Assembly (NCBI RefSeq): GCF_900112065.1
Contig: NZ_FOKE01000005.1
Coordinates: forward strand, 248,001-312,000
Length of the DNA: 64,000 nt
DNA from: Cohnella sp. OV330
GTDB lineage: Bacteria; Bacillota; Bacilli; Paenibacillales; Paenibacillaceae
Direction of reading: 5' to 3'
The notes beneath the pieces were generated by a model, which did not search any database, was not told the origin of the DNA, and worked only from the letters and a program-made list of their open reading frames with translations. The first letter of the stretch is position 1. The number at the start of each line of letters is the position of its first letter. Positions 51,268 to 61,809 of this stretch are shown piece after piece. Both the position numbers and the translations under genes were made by a program.

Positions 51268-52010
51268 AGCCGGATATCCATGATGCGCACCATCCATGCG
51301 CATACGCCTGCCAATGCGGCCAAGCACAAGGTAAGCACGAGCAGCCCGCCTCCCCGGTACAACGGCTGCATATAATCTCCGGCAAAAAAACCGAGCAGCC
51401 CGACGAAGCCGAACGGCATGCCCATCATGAGCCTGGACTCGAATTTTTTCTGGGCGATCAAGACGCTGACCTCCAGCTCGACCTCGAGCTTCTCCGCGAT
51501 CAAGCCCGAAGTGCGCCGCATAACCTCGACGAGATCCCCGCCGGAGCGCTTGCAGATGCGGAACGCCTCGGCGAAGTTCCCGATCTCCTCGACGCCGCTG
51601 CGAACGGCAAGATCGCCCAGCGACAGCTCGAGCGGATCGCCGTTGCGCAGCCGATTCGTCACCGCGCGAATCTCCCGGAGCAGCGGCGCGTGCGGATCGC
51701 CGATCAGCATCGTCATGTCCGCTTCGAGCGCCCCGAACGCGGTCTCGACGGAGCGGCCGGCGGACAGCAGCGACGACAGCGTCTGCAGCATGTCCTTGAA
51801 ATGCAGCCGCAGCCGCTCCTGCCTGCGCCGCCGCAAATGCCCGGCAACCAGCCTCGGTCCGTACCAGCCGCATGGCGTCGCGAGCAGCGCGACCAATGGC
51901 TGGCGATACAGCAGCCAAACGGCCGCGAAACTGACGAAAGCGGTTCCCGCCATCGCGTATATGCGCTCGGATCGGCTGAGCGCATATACGCGGTAATCCG
52001 TTAAGCTCAT
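51264..52010 (-). CDS. tadB: Type II secretion F-domain protein TadB
   Basis: The 248-residue platform protein has two N-terminal helices, the T2SSF region (LHFKDMLQTLSSLLSAGRSVETAF, then NFAEAFRICKRSGGDLVEVMRRTSGLIAEKLEVELEVSVLIAQKKFESRLMM) and two C-terminal helices. The SRSERIYAMA start and the KRSGGDL motif support TadB. GGGAGGTGA lies upstream; it overlaps tadA by four bases and tadC by four bases. Confidence 0.9.
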   Translation of the reverse strand: MSLTDYRVYALSRSERIYAMAGTAFVSFAAVWLLYRQPLVALLATPCGWYGPRLVAGHLRRRRQERLRLHFKDMLQTLSSLLSAGRSVETAFGALEADMTMLIGDPHAPLLREIRAVTNRLRNGDPLELSLGDLAVRSGVEEIGNFAEAFRICKRSGGDLVEVMRRTSGLIAEKLEVELEVSVLIAQKKFESRLMMGMPFGFVGLLGFFAGDYMQPLYRGGGLLVLTLCLAALAGVCAWMVRIMDIRL

Positions 52011-53242
52011 GCCGTCACCTCCCCGCTCGCTTCCAACCAACCGCGAAGCTTGCGCACATTCATTAATTCGCCCGCCTGCCGAAGAACGTCCCTGCCCGTC
52101 CCGCTCTCCTCCTCGAGCAAGTAGAGCGGATTCAGCTCCACTTCCCCGTCCCGGAGACCCGCGATCTCGCTGATCTCGACGACGCGCCGGCTGCCGTCCC
52201 TTAATCGGCTTAGATGAACGACGATATCCAGCGCGGAGGCGAGCTGCCGACGTACGACGGCAACCGGCAGCTCCGAGCCTCCAAGCACCATCGTCTCCAG
52301 TCTCGACATCATGTCGCGGGCCGTGTTCGCATGGCCCGTGGACAAGCTGCCTTCATGCCCGGTATTCATCGCCTGCAACATGTCCAGCGCCTCTTCGCCG
52401 CGCACCTCCCCGACGATGATCCGGTCCGGCCGCATCCGCAGCGAGGCGCGGATGAGCTCGCGCATGCCGATCCGGCCTTTGCCTTCGGTATTCGCGTTGC
52501 GGGTCTCCAGCGACACGAGGTTCGCGATGCCCGGGATCTGAAGCTCGGCCGCATCCTCGATCGTAATGATGCGCTCGTCCTGCGGGATCCAACGGGCGAG
52601 CGCGTTCAGAAACGTCGTCTTGCCCGAGCCTGTCCCGCCGCTGATGAAAATGTTGTACTTGGCCTGAACGAGCCGCCGCAGCAGCGCCGCTGCATCCGCG
52701 CGGATCGCGCCAAGCTTCACCAGCTCGTCCATGCCGAGCGGACGGGCCGGAAACCGCCGGATCGTGACGGTCGGACCTTGAAGCGCGACCGGCGGCAGGA
52801 CGACGTGCACCCGCGAGCCGTCCGGCAGACGCGCGTCGACGATCGGCGACGCTTCGTTGACGATCCGATTGACCTGCCCGACGATCGATTGGATCAGATC
52901 TTCCAGCCGCTCTCGGCTCTCGAATCCGAGCGGCGCGCGCTGCAGCCGCCCGTTTTTCTCGAAAAAAATGCGATCGTGGCCGACGATCATGATCTCGGTG
53001 ACGTCCGGGTCCGCAAGCAGCGGCTGGAGCGCATCCAAGCCTCTGAAGGAGTGGAACAGCCGGCTGACGGCGGCTTCGCGCTCCGCCGAAGTCAACCGGT
53101 TCATCCGCGGCTCCGCGAACAGCTCGCCTTCGATTAGCGCCCGCAGCTCGGCATCGCTCACGGGCGCATCCCACGCCAGCCTGGACCGGACGCGCTCGCG
53201 CACGGCCGCGATCTCGTCCGGCCTCAGCCCAGCGCCGACCAT
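52007..53242 (-). CDS. tadA: Tad pilus assembly ATPase TadA/CpaF
   Basis: The 411-residue protein is a type II/IV secretion ATPase: [35 protein letters not shown] (Walker A), [13 protein letters not shown] (Asp box), [35 protein letters not shown] (Walker B and His box). It hydrolyses ATP in the cytoplasm to drive pilus assembly. The start at 53242 overlaps the tadZ-like stop by 19 bases; a longer reading to 53479 lies inside tadZ and is not conserved. Confidence 0.95.
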   Translation of the reverse strand: MVGAGLRPDEIAAVRERVRSRLAWDAPVSDAELRALIEGELFAEPRMNRLTSAEREAAVSRLFHSFRGLDALQPLLADPDVTEIMIVGHDRIFFEKNGRLQRAPLGFESRERLEDLIQSIVGQVNRIVNEASPIVDARLPDGSRVHVVLPPVALQGPTVTIRRFPARPLGMDELVKLGAIRADAAALLRRLVQAKYNIFISGGTGSGKTTFLNALARWIPQDERIITIEDAAELQIPGIANLVSLETRNANTEGKGRIGMRELIRASLRMRPDRIIVGEVRGEEALDMLQAMNTGHEGSLSTGHANTARDMMSRLETMVLGGSELPVAVVRRQLASALDIVVHLSRLRDGSRRVVEISEIAGLRDGEVELNPLYLLEEESGTGRDVLRQAGELMNVRKLRGWLEASGEVTA

Positions 53243-54459
53243 GCGTAACCGCCGCCTCCCGCCGCGACGGGTTCGCGAAGCTCGCCGTCGCCCGAACGGC
53301 GCCCCTCGGGTCGCGGCGCATAGCCCGATAGGTCCGGCGGCTCGGAACGTCCGGCCGGCCCGGCATAGCCCAGCGCGTCGAGCAGACGGTCGACGCCGCC
53401 GGCGAACGCGCCGGATCCCAGAAGCGCGCCGATGTCGGAGACGCGCTTCCACTGCGGAATATAAGGCAGCGACTGCCACTGCGCTCCCCCCGGCAGGCGC
53501 AAAATGTCAGACGTCGCATCGCCCAGCGCTTTGTTCCAAACGTATGTCGACTTGCCGAAAAGGCCCGGCAGCCGGTCGCCCCACTCCCGGAGCATCGACT
53601 CGGTCTTGCGAAGAAGCTGGGCGTCGTCTGCCGCGATCCAGCAAATCCTGCCGCTGAGCTCAAGCAAACGCTGTTGCCAACCGGCGAAGCCGCCGTCCGG
53701 GTCGGCGACGATGAGATCGAAGCCGCCGTGAAGGCGCAACGCTTCGATCAGCGTCTCCAATCGCTCCGGCGACATGGCGATCAGCTCGGCCGGATGATCG
53801 GCCGGTTCGAGATAACCCGCGCCGACCGCCGACCGCCGCGAGCCAAGCGCGCGAATCCGCGCCTCCGCCGAAGACGGATGCGCCGACAGCTCGTACAGCA
53901 GCCGGGACAGCCCGTCCGGCTCTCGTCCGCCCGGCTCTCTCCCCTCCGGCACGCCTCCGCCGAGCAGCGAGCCGATGCCGCACAGCGCCTCCAAATTCAA
54001 ATACATGACGCTGTACCCGCGCTCCGCAGCCTGCCTGGCGATGTTGAGCGCAAGCGTCGTCTTGCCCGCGCCTCCCCCGGCCGAATAGACGGTCCATAGC
54101 TCAGTCCCCTCCGTCGGCTTCGCCGAAGCTGTCCCGATCAGCCTGCGAATCTCCGCGGCGAGGCGGGGCAGCGACTGATACTGCGCGATGGCTGGCAGGC
54201 CTTCGTGCTCCCCCGAAGTCGCGCCTTCGGTCAGCACGACGACCTTCGCGCCACCCGGCGGCATCTCTCGGACCGCGTGCAGCAGCGACTGCTGCACGAC
54301 CAGCAGATCCGCCCCGCGCCCGGCTTGCAAATAAAGCTCCAGCGCGTCCGCCTGGGTGAAAGCCGCGATCTCCGCTTGCGGATCCCGTTCCTTCAAATAA
54401 AGCGCCAGCCGGCTCGCATACCCCGGCTGGGGCGCGGCTACGACCAGCCGAATCCCCAT
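53224..54459 (-). CDS. tadZ: TadZ/CpaE-like ATPase, first gene of the Tad operon
   Basis: The 411-residue protein has an N-terminal receiver-like domain (residues ~1-110, LVVAAPQPGYASRLALYL) and a deviant Walker A ParA-type ATPase domain (YSAGGGAGKTTLALNIARQAAERGYSVMYLNLE). The C-terminus has a Gly-rich tail. TadZ/CpaE proteins localise Tad machinery at poles or sites. A terminator upstream and the opposite position to ctsZ suggest the operon promoter lies just before it, but none is obvious. No secretin or CpaB gene is in view, as expected for a Gram-positive. Confidence 0.85.
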   Translation of the reverse strand: MGIRLVVAAPQPGYASRLALYLKERDPQAEIAAFTQADALELYLQAGRGADLLVVQQSLLHAVREMPPGGAKVVVLTEGATSGEHEGLPAIAQYQSLPRLAAEIRRLIGTASAKPTEGTELWTVYSAGGGAGKTTLALNIARQAAERGYSVMYLNLEALCGIGSLLGGGVPEGREPGGREPDGLSRLLYELSAHPSSAEARIRALGSRRSAVGAGYLEPADHPAELIAMSPERLETLIEALRLHGGFDLIVADPDGGFAGWQQRLLELSGRICWIAADDAQLLRKTESMLREWGDRLPGLFGKSTYVWNKALGDATSDILRLPGGAQWQSLPYIPQWKRVSDIGALLGSGAFAGGVDRLLDALGYAGPAGRSEPPDLSGYAPRPEGRRSGDGELREPVAAGGGGYAWSALG

Positions 54460-54492
54460 CTTCCCCAGCTCCTCCCTATCGCCGGCAACGAC

Positions 54493-54540
54493 AAAAAAGC
54501 ACCGCCAATTCCGATGTCATCATCGAAATCAGCGGTGCTT
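54493..54540 (-). terminator. Terminator of the ctsYZ transcript
   Basis: AAGCACCGC (from 54497) pairs with GCGGTGCTT (to 54540), with inner pairing of CGAT and ATCG. The A-run makes a U-tract on the minus strand. Confidence 0.8.
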
Positions 54541-54648
54541 CCGCATGCCGTACGTTTGAATATACGTCTAAATTATCACGGCCCGGCGCCCGGCGTCAAT
54601 CCTTTTCCACGCATGCACGCTTGCACGCACGCCCGTCCACCTCGCCGG

Positions 54649-57600
54649 TCACATTTTCGTCAGCCGCACGTCGTCGATATGCAGCGTCGTACCGCCGGGC
54701 GAGTCGACGTAGAAGCCGACATCCACCTGCCCGTTCGTAACGAAGATATTGCTGATGCTGATATACTTCCACACGCCGTCGTTCGGGATGTTGTAATATT
54801 GCGCGGTGCCGCCGTAGTTCGCGATCTCCGCGCGCGCCGTCGTCGGCGTCGCATTTTTGAGCCGGACCCGCGCTTCGAACTTGTAATTGGCGTTGTTGAC
54901 CGGCACGCTCACGACTTGATGGACGCTCTGCTGATAGGCGCCGGCGAGCCAGAAAAACGCGCGCTTGTCCTGCGCCCACGGAGACTCGGGCGGATTGGTG
55001 CCCGAGCCGCTGTCCATGCCGAACGCAAGCGTCTGTCCGGTCGGATGCCATTCCGACCAGTTGCTGTTGAAGGCAGTATCCCGGTCAAAATCCCCGTTAT
55101 CGAGCAGGTTCAGCTCGGACTCGGGCGTACCCGGCGCCGCCGAAGCGACCAGCAGCCGGTCGATGTTCACGTTGCCGCTGTTGCCCGCATCGTACTTGAA
55201 GGCGACCAGATTGGCGCCCGCGCTCAGCGTGACCGTCTTGGTGACGTCCTGCCACACGTTCCAGTTCGCGCTTGGACTCGCGAAGCTGACCGAACCGGCG
55301 CCGGCGCCGTTCACGTACGAGGTCAGCGTCTTGGACGAGCCGGTGCCGTTCGCATATCGCAGCGCCAGCGTATAGGTGCCGGCCGCGGGCGCGTTCACCC
55401 GGAATTCGGCCTGACCGCCGACGGCGCTCAGATTGTCCACGAACGCAGTGCCGGAGTAGAACCAATGGTCCTTGTTGACGCCTGCGCCGCCGGATAGCTT
55501 CGCGCTTTCCGCTTCGTACTTGGCAACGGCGGCCGCATAAGGAACTTTGACGTAATCAAGGTTCGCGTTGCCCGTATCGCCCGCATCGCTGTCGTACTTG
55601 TACGACAAGCTGTTGCGGCCGGCTTCGAGCGGGATCGTCTCCGTCTGCGTCGCCCAGGTGTCCCAATTCGCCTGGTTCGCAAGCGTCGTTTGCTTGACCC
55701 GCTTGCCGTTGACGTAGATGCTGAGCGACTTCGCCGAGCCCGTCGAGTTGGCGTAGCGAAGATCGATCGCATAGTCGCCGCCCGTCGCCACGTTCGGGTA
55801 GAAGGTGACGGCGGCGCCGGCATTGCCGAGCCCGTCGACGAAGCCTGTCCCCGCGAACCCGCTATGGTTATTGTTGACGGTCGCTTTGTTCGAAGTCGTA
55901 TTGCCGGACAAAGAAGCGTCCTCGGCCTCGTACTGCGTCGCCGTGTCCGTCACCGCCGCGGATCCGTTGACGACGACGTTTTTGGCCGATGCGCCGCCCG
56001 CCGCGAGCTTGACATACGTGACGTCGCCGTAGACGTCCTTCGTCTTCGTCCAGCCCTCGCCCGAAGCCGCGCGCAGGGCGTTCAGGCTGGCATAGGAGGT
56101 CGCGCTCGAGCCGCCGATCGTGACGCCCGTACCCGCTTTGCCGTGGATGGCAGCCAGATAATAAGCGACCGGTGCCGCGTACGTGCCGCTCTTGGCGCCG
56201 ATGCTGAACGAGATGCCGCTCGCGCCGTTGTCCTGCGCCGTCATCGTCTGCTTGAAGAAGCCGGTGCCTTCATAGTTGTAGGTCGTGCCGTCATCGTCGT
56301 AGTAAGTGAAGCTCGACTGCGCCGTGTCCGGGAACACGTCGACGTTGATCGTGGACGGCGACGCTTGCCCGGTGTAGTCCAGCACCTTTTGCGTCGGGAT
56401 GATCGCGCCCTTCTTCACGAACACGGGAATGTCGCTCCACGTGCTCGCATTGACCGGGTAGCTGATCGTCTGCCCGCCGGCGTAGGCGGTACCGCGGAAG
56501 TAGTCGATCCAGTTGCCGGTCGACAAATAGATGGACTTGGACGCCTGCTGCTTGTCGACGACCGGCGACGCCAGCAGCCAGTCTCCGAACATCCAGGCGT
56601 CCAGATTGTTTTTGGCGTTCGTATCCGTCGGATAATCGTACAGGAGCGGACGGACCAGACCGACGCCGGTCTCGTACGCGCTGCGCTCATAGGCGTACAT
56701 GTAAGGCATCAGCCCGTAACGCAGCTGAATCGCCGACTTGGACGCTTCCTCCGCGGTGCTGCCGTATACCCACGGTTGGCGCTGCTGGTGATTGTTGCCG
56801 TGGACGCGGAAGACGGGCGTGAAGGCGCTGAACTGGATCCAGCGCGCGTACAGCTCCGGCGACGGATTGCTCGTCGTGCCGTCCTGCTGGTTGAAGCCGC
56901 CGGTATCCATGCCCCACTTGGGCTGGCCCATATTGACGGAGGACAGCATGGTCGCCCGCTGCTCCTTCATGCCCGCGGCCCAACTAATTTTCTCGCCCTT
57001 GTACCACTGAATGCCGATGTCGCCGGACCACAGCGTCGTGGCATAGCGCTGCGCGCCGGGGTAGTAGGTCCGCGCCGTCTGCCAGACGCGGTTCGTCGAG
57101 GAATAAGCGCGCTGTCCTTCATAGATCGCTTGCGAAAAGTGGGTCGTGGTGAAATTGCCGAACCAGAGCGTGGTTCCGCCGGAGGACACCTTGTCCGTCT
57201 CGTCGTTCCACCAGCCGACGATCCCTTTGTCGAACGCGCCTTTGGAGTGATCCCAGTACCAGGCGCGCTCCGCGGCATTGTATGGATCGATGCTGCGCAC
57301 GGTGACCGGAATAAAATAATCGGTGTACGCGCCGTGCCCCGGATACCAATAGCCGCCCGCGTTCGCGTCGATCGACTGCTGGGTCGTGTGGCTGGACAGG
57401 TCGGTCGTGACGATGCGCGGCTTGGTGATGCCGATCATTTTAACGCCCTTGCCGTCCATCGTCGTCTTGAGCGCCGTCGTGGACGCGCTCGGGAAGTTGG
57501 TCGTATTCCACGTGAACTCCCCGTAGTTGTCCTGACCGTAATTTTTCCAGTCGTAATCGAGTCCGACGCTGTCGAGCGGAATGTTTTTCGCCCGGTACGT

Positions 57601-58503
57601 ATCCACGTTCGCGAGCAGCTCCGTCTGGTTCGTGTCCCACTCGAAGTTGGAGAAGCCGAGCGACCACTTGGGCATCATCGGCGATTTGCCCGTAATGTCA
57701 GAATACGAACTCATAATCTGCTTGGGCGAACCGAGCATGATATAGTACTCCACGTCGTTCTTCGCATACCGTCTCCCTTCCGTCGGCGTTCCGCCATAGT
57801 AAAATTCCATTTTACCCGTCGCCGACTCGGTGTACGGATAGCCGCCGTCGCTGTCGACCAGCACGCCGTAGCCCGCCGTCGACCAGATGAAGGGCCCGCC
57901 CGCGTCGCCCTGCTCGCCCGCATGAGCGCCGTGGCTGTTGTCGTTGCGCAGCAGGTCGCCCCCGTCCTCGAAGGCATTGTAGCCGCGAATGCCGTACATA
58001 TTGTCCGTCGTATTGTGCAGGAACCGTACGCCGTCGTAGAAGACGCCGCCGGCCGACGGCTCCCAGAACAAGGTCGTGCCGTTCGACTTTTTGACGGTGA
58101 GACGCGCCGGGCTCTTGGCGATCTCGATCTTCATATCGGTCGTCGTCACGGTGATCGGGTCGCCGGTCGTATTGATCGTGGCGCCTGCCGCGCTCCACGT
58201 CTTGGCGGCGTCGATCATCGGCGTGTCGGCGCTGGCGGCGACCGAATTCGGCCGGTAGTCCACCTTCGCGATGCCGGAGCTGAGCACTTTAATTTCGAGA
58301 ATATCGTCGCTCGGCTCCGCGCCGTTTTCGATCGTCAGCGTGAGCGTGTCGCCCGAGACGCTGCTGGCGGTCACGTTGCCCAGCGCGCCGACATAGGCGT
58401 ACGCCGGACTCGCGCCCAAAGGCGCGAACAAGGCGGCGCCCAGCAGGAAGGCGGTGAGCAGACTCGTGCTTTTTCGAGCCACAGATGCATACAAATGGCG
58501 CAT
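54649..58503 (-). CDS. ctsZ: Secreted GH31 6-alpha-glucosyltransferase (CtsZ-like)
   Basis: The 1284-residue protein has a signal peptide ending ASPAYA, a GH31 catalytic part with nucleophile D434 in GWWNDETD and acid/base D495 in WSGDIG, two CBM35-like modules (YEAEDASLSGN and YEAESAKLSGG) and a C-terminal beta-sandwich module. The length equals that of CtsZ of Bacillus globisporus as I recall it, and many stretches seem identical. CtsZ transfers glucose to the 6-OH of maltooligosaccharides and, with CtsY, makes cycloalternan. I took the ATG at 58503; the one at 58512 touches the ribosome site. Confidence 0.88.
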   Translation of the reverse strand: MRHLYASVARKSTSLLTAFLLGAALFAPLGASPAYAYVGALGNVTASSVSGDTLTLTIENGAEPSDDILEIKVLSSGIAKVDYRPNSVAASADTPMIDAAKTWSAAGATINTTGDPITVTTTDMKIEIAKSPARLTVKKSNGTTLFWEPSAGGVFYDGVRFLHNTTDNMYGIRGYNAFEDGGDLLRNDNSHGAHAGEQGDAGGPFIWSTAGYGVLVDSDGGYPYTESATGKMEFYYGGTPTEGRRYAKNDVEYYIMLGSPKQIMSSYSDITGKSPMMPKWSLGFSNFEWDTNQTELLANVDTYRAKNIPLDSVGLDYDWKNYGQDNYGEFTWNTTNFPSASTTALKTTMDGKGVKMIGITKPRIVTTDLSSHTTQQSIDANAGGYWYPGHGAYTDYFIPVTVRSIDPYNAAERAWYWDHSKGAFDKGIVGWWNDETDKVSSGGTTLWFGNFTTTHFSQAIYEGQRAYSSTNRVWQTARTYYPGAQRYATTLWSGDIGIQWYKGEKISWAAGMKEQRATMLSSVNMGQPKWGMDTGGFNQQDGTTSNPSPELYARWIQFSAFTPVFRVHGNNHQQRQPWVYGSTAEEASKSAIQLRYGLMPYMYAYERSAYETGVGLVRPLLYDYPTDTNAKNNLDAWMFGDWLLASPVVDKQQASKSIYLSTGNWIDYFRGTAYAGGQTISYPVNASTWSDIPVFVKKGAIIPTQKVLDYTGQASPSTINVDVFPDTAQSSFTYYDDDGTTYNYEGTGFFKQTMTAQDNGASGISFSIGAKSGTYAAPVAYYLAAIHGKAGTGVTIGGSSATSYASLNALRAASGEGWTKTKDVYGDVTYVKLAAGGASAKNVVVNGSAAVTDTATQYEAEDASLSGNTTSNKATVNNNHSGFAGTGFVDGLGNAGAAVTFYPNVATGGDYAIDLRYANSTGSAKSLSIYVNGKRVKQTTLANQANWDTWATQTETIPLEAGRNSLSYKYDSDAGDTGNANLDYVKVPYAAAVAKYEAESAKLSGGAGVNKDHWFYSGTAFVDNLSAVGGQAEFRVNAPAAGTYTLALRYANGTGSSKTLTSYVNGAGAGSVSFASPSANWNVWQDVTKTVTLSAGANLVAFKYDAGNSGNVNIDRLLVASAAPGTPESELNLLDNGDFDRDTAFNSNWSEWHPTGQTLAFGMDSGSGTNPPESPWAQDKRAFFWLAGAYQQSVHQVVSVPVNNANYKFEARVRLKNATPTTARAEIANYGGTAQYYNIPNDGVWKYISISNIFVTNGQVDVGFYVDSPGGTTLHIDDVRLTKM

Positions 58504-58542
58504 CGTCGGCATCCTCCCGTCTTTTTTTAAAATAAGTGCCGT

Positions 58543-61500
58543 TTACCAGCGAATCGCTACGTTGTCCAGATTAATGCCGGATGCATTGCCCGCGTCGTAC
58601 TGGACGCGAATCGTGTTCAGACCCGCGTTCAGGGACGCCGTCGTCGTGGCGGTATTCCACGTATCCCAGTTCGCCGTCGCCGGCAGGGACAGATCGGTCA
58701 CCTTCGCGCCGTTCTTGTAGATCGCTCTAGATGCCGCGCCGCCGCCTGCGCTGTACCGGACGTCGATCGAATAGGTGCCCGCCGTCGGCGCGTACACCTT
58801 GAACTCGACGTAATCGCCGGAAGTCGCGAAGCCGTCAACGAAACCCGTGCCGAGATAGCCCGTATGGTCGGTGTTCGTGGATACGACGTTCAGCGCAGCA
58901 AATTCGGCTTCGTATTCGTTCTTGTCGACGCCGCTCAGCACGACCGAGCGGGCGGAAGCGCCGGACGAGATTTTGACGTAGACCAGCTTCGAGACCGTAT
59001 CGTAGTACCAGCCCTGCGAAGCCGAGGTCAGGCCGCCCAGCGTCGTTTGCTGCGTCAGCGCCGAACCGTCTTTCGTCACCGAGGAAGGCTTCTTCGTCAG
59101 CACCTGCAGCGTGCTCGTCGTCGTCAGCGCGGGTACGGATACGGTCACTTGGTCCGAACCGTAATTTTCGGTCGACGTGATCGTCCTCGTCGTCGATCCG
59201 TCGTACCAGCTGTACGATGTCGTCCCCTGCGGGAAGACGCGGAACGTCAGGTTCGTGTAGTTGGCCAGATCGTTGCCGATCGTGCCGCCGACCGTGTACG
59301 TGCTATTCAGGTTCATCGGCAGGATCGCGCCCGCCTTGGCGAATACCGGCAGATCGTCCACGGACGCATAGTAGCCGATCGTCTGGGAGCCCGGTCGCAT
59401 CGCGCCCCACCAGAAGTCGACCCATTCGCCGGCCGGCAGATAGACGCTTTTGTTCGTCTCGCCCTGGTTCACGACCGGCGCGACGAGCAGATTGTCCCCG
59501 AGCATGTACTGCGCGGTCAGGCCGTACGTATTCGTGTCGCCGGGATAGTCGAGCACCATGGCGCGCATCAGCGGCACGCCCGTGTCGCTCGATTTTTTTC
59601 CTTCGCTGTACAAATAGGGAATGAGGTTATATCGCGCATTGATGAACTTCTGCGAAGTCGTCAGCACGGTCGAGTCGCCCGTACGGGACGCCGCGTTCCA
59701 GGGCGAACGCTCCTCGCTCGGCGAAGGCGACGCCTTTTCCGAGTGGAACTGCATCACCGGCGAGAATGCGGCCATGGCGATCGACCGCTTGTACAATTCC
59801 GCGGTGGGGTACGAATCCCCCGTAAAACCGGCCAGATCCCAGCTCGTGAACGGCACGCCGGAGATGTTGGACGTGAGTCCCGCGAGCACCGCCTGCTGGT
59901 AAGCGCCGAACGTCGACTCCTGGTCGCCCGCCCAGAAGATCTGGTTCTTTTGCGCTCCGCTCGTACCCGAACGGCTGAACGACACGGAATTCGCGTTTTT
60001 GGACAGCGCATACGCGTTATACGCCCCGACGTACTCGTTGGGGTACTGATTGCGCATTTCGTCGCCCTTCTTGCCGTTGCTGAACGTCAGCGATCGGCCC
60101 CACACCATTTCGCCGCCGTCCGTCTTGAAGCCGTCGATGCCGATGCCGTCGAACAGGTAGGCGCGCTTGGACATCCACCAATTTTTCGCCGTCGTGTTCG
60201 TAAAGTCGAGCAGCAGGCTATTCTCGAACCAAGAGCCCGCGGGCAGCCGGTATTGGCCGCCGCTGCCGTCGCCGACCGCATAGCCCTGAGACACCATATA
60301 GGACTCGTCGTTATCCTTTTGCGTGTACGCGTAGCTCGTATACTTCTGGATCGGCACCTGCCAGAGCACCAGCTTCATGCCTGCGTTGTGAATGTCGGTC
60401 GCCATCTGGGCCGGGTTCGGCCACTTCGTGCCGAAGGTGAAGTCGCCGTACGAGAACGCAGCGTTGCCGGTCTTCGGCGTATAGGTCGCATCGTTGAAAA
60501 TATAAAATGTATTCTCGTCGCTCCACTGCTCCAGCACGACCGCCGAAGCGGGAATGTTGTTCGTGCTCGCGCTGCCGAGCGCGGCGGTCACCTCCGACTG
60601 CCGGTCCCACTCGTTCGCGGACATCCACAAACCGAACGCCCACTTAGGCAGCATCGCCGGCTTGTAGGTGATGTCCGTATAGTTGGAGACGACGTCCTTC
60701 AAGTCGGTGCCGTAAATAAAGTAGTAATCCAGCAGCGAGTTTGCGCCTCCGCCGGTATTGACCGTGAAGTTGTACATATCCGTGCGTTCGGTCGCCATTT
60801 TGAACTTCGAATAATACGTCGAGTTGACATAGATGCCGTAGCCGTTCGTGTTGATGAAAAAGGGGATCGCCATGTACGTCCGGTCGTTCTGGTTTTTGTA
60901 CTGGTTGTAGACGTAGGTATCCACGTCGTAGCCGCGCTTCTGGAAGTTGTTGTAGTGCTCGCCGAAGCCGTAGAACTGCTCGCCCGCCGGCGAATACAGA
61001 TTGTCTTGCACTTTGTCGATGACGCTCGTGCCGTCGGTCAGCCACGCCATGTTCTTGTTGACCGAATTGTCGTATTCGCGCGCGATCAGCGTCGTACCGT
61101 CCGGCTTGTACACGCTGAGTTTGTACGGATTTTTATCGATCCGTATTTTGAGCGCGCTCGTGCTGATCAGATAGTACGTCGTGTTGTCGGCAAACGTATA
61201 ATTGCTGAGTCCCGTCGCGAGCGTGCCCGTCCCTTTCGGAGACAGCTGCACGCGGAACACGTCCGCCGCCTGGAAGGAGATGCCGATCTTCGGCGACATC
61301 GTCCCCGTGTTCGGCGTCGCGCTCAGCGTCACCTTGTTGCCTCCGTCCGTGTAGCCGCTCACGCTGGCGACGGATTCCCAGCCCGTCACCGTGAACGTGA
61401 ACGGACCGATCGTTTTCTCGTTCGCGCCGTCCTTGTTCGCATGGATCGTGTACGTGACGACGTCGCCTTTGGCAAAGGTGCCCATGTTGATCTGCCAGTA

Positions 61501-61809
61501 GCTGTTGTTGCCGCTGTTGTACTGCCAGGCGCCGTTGACGACCGACTGCGCCGCGCCGTTTTTCGTCCAGGTGATCCAGGTCGCCTGACCGCTCTCGATC
61601 GGCCAGGTAGTCAGCTTCAGGTAGACCGCGTCGCCTGCGACCGGGTCTCGCGGATAGCGCTCGGTCAGCTGGACGTCGTACAGATCGTCCGTGCCGTAAG
61701 GCGCATGATAGACGCCGGAGATGGCGAAGGCGCTCGCGGGAACCGCCAGCAGAATGACCAATCCAAGCAACAGCGCCGATGCCAGACGGGAATGCCATCT
61801 TGTTTTCAT
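58543..61809 (-). CDS. ctsY: Secreted GH31 3-alpha-isomaltosyltransferase (CtsY-like)
   Basis: The 1088-residue enzyme has a signal peptide ending ASAFA, an N-terminal domain (VYHAPYGTDDLYDVQL, TWPIESGQATWITWTKNG), a GH31 barrel with nucleophile D564 in GIDGFKTDGGEMVWG and acid/base D629 in WAGDQESTFGA, and a C-terminal CBM35-like module (NEYEAEFAALNV). The size and sequence match CtsY (1093 residues), which transfers isomaltosyl units and cyclises them to cycloalternan. It lies about 40 bases upstream of ctsZ in the same orientation. A GTG at 61812, seven bases after AAAGGGG, is an alternative start. Confidence 0.88.
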   Translation of the reverse strand: MKTRWHSRLASALLLGLVILLAVPASAFAISGVYHAPYGTDDLYDVQLTERYPRDPVAGDAVYLKLTTWPIESGQATWITWTKNGAAQSVVNGAWQYNSGNNSYWQINMGTFAKGDVVTYTIHANKDGANEKTIGPFTFTVTGWESVASVSGYTDGGNKVTLSATPNTGTMSPKIGISFQAADVFRVQLSPKGTGTLATGLSNYTFADNTTYYLISTSALKIRIDKNPYKLSVYKPDGTTLIAREYDNSVNKNMAWLTDGTSVIDKVQDNLYSPAGEQFYGFGEHYNNFQKRGYDVDTYVYNQYKNQNDRTYMAIPFFINTNGYGIYVNSTYYSKFKMATERTDMYNFTVNTGGGANSLLDYYFIYGTDLKDVVSNYTDITYKPAMLPKWAFGLWMSANEWDRQSEVTAALGSASTNNIPASAVVLEQWSDENTFYIFNDATYTPKTGNAAFSYGDFTFGTKWPNPAQMATDIHNAGMKLVLWQVPIQKYTSYAYTQKDNDESYMVSQGYAVGDGSGGQYRLPAGSWFENSLLLDFTNTTAKNWWMSKRAYLFDGIGIDGFKTDGGEMVWGRSLTFSNGKKGDEMRNQYPNEYVGAYNAYALSKNANSVSFSRSGTSGAQKNQIFWAGDQESTFGAYQQAVLAGLTSNISGVPFTSWDLAGFTGDSYPTAELYKRSIAMAAFSPVMQFHSEKASPSPSEERSPWNAASRTGDSTVLTTSQKFINARYNLIPYLYSEGKKSSDTGVPLMRAMVLDYPGDTNTYGLTAQYMLGDNLLVAPVVNQGETNKSVYLPAGEWVDFWWGAMRPGSQTIGYYASVDDLPVFAKAGAILPMNLNSTYTVGGTIGNDLANYTNLTFRVFPQGTTSYSWYDGSTTRTITSTENYGSDQVTVSVPALTTTSTLQVLTKKPSSVTKDGSALTQQTTLGGLTSASQGWYYDTVSKLVYVKISSGASARSVVLSGVDKNEYEAEFAALNVVSTNTDHTGYLGTGFVDGFATSGDYVEFKVYAPTAGTYSIDVRYSAGGGAASRAIYKNGAKVTDLSLPATANWDTWNTATTTASLNAGLNTIRVQYDAGNASGINLDNVAIRW

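Noticed and set aside
50401..51918. A 505-codon frame extending tadC upstream
   Set aside because: The extension runs out of frame through tadB; tadC starts at an ATG overlapping the tadB stop.
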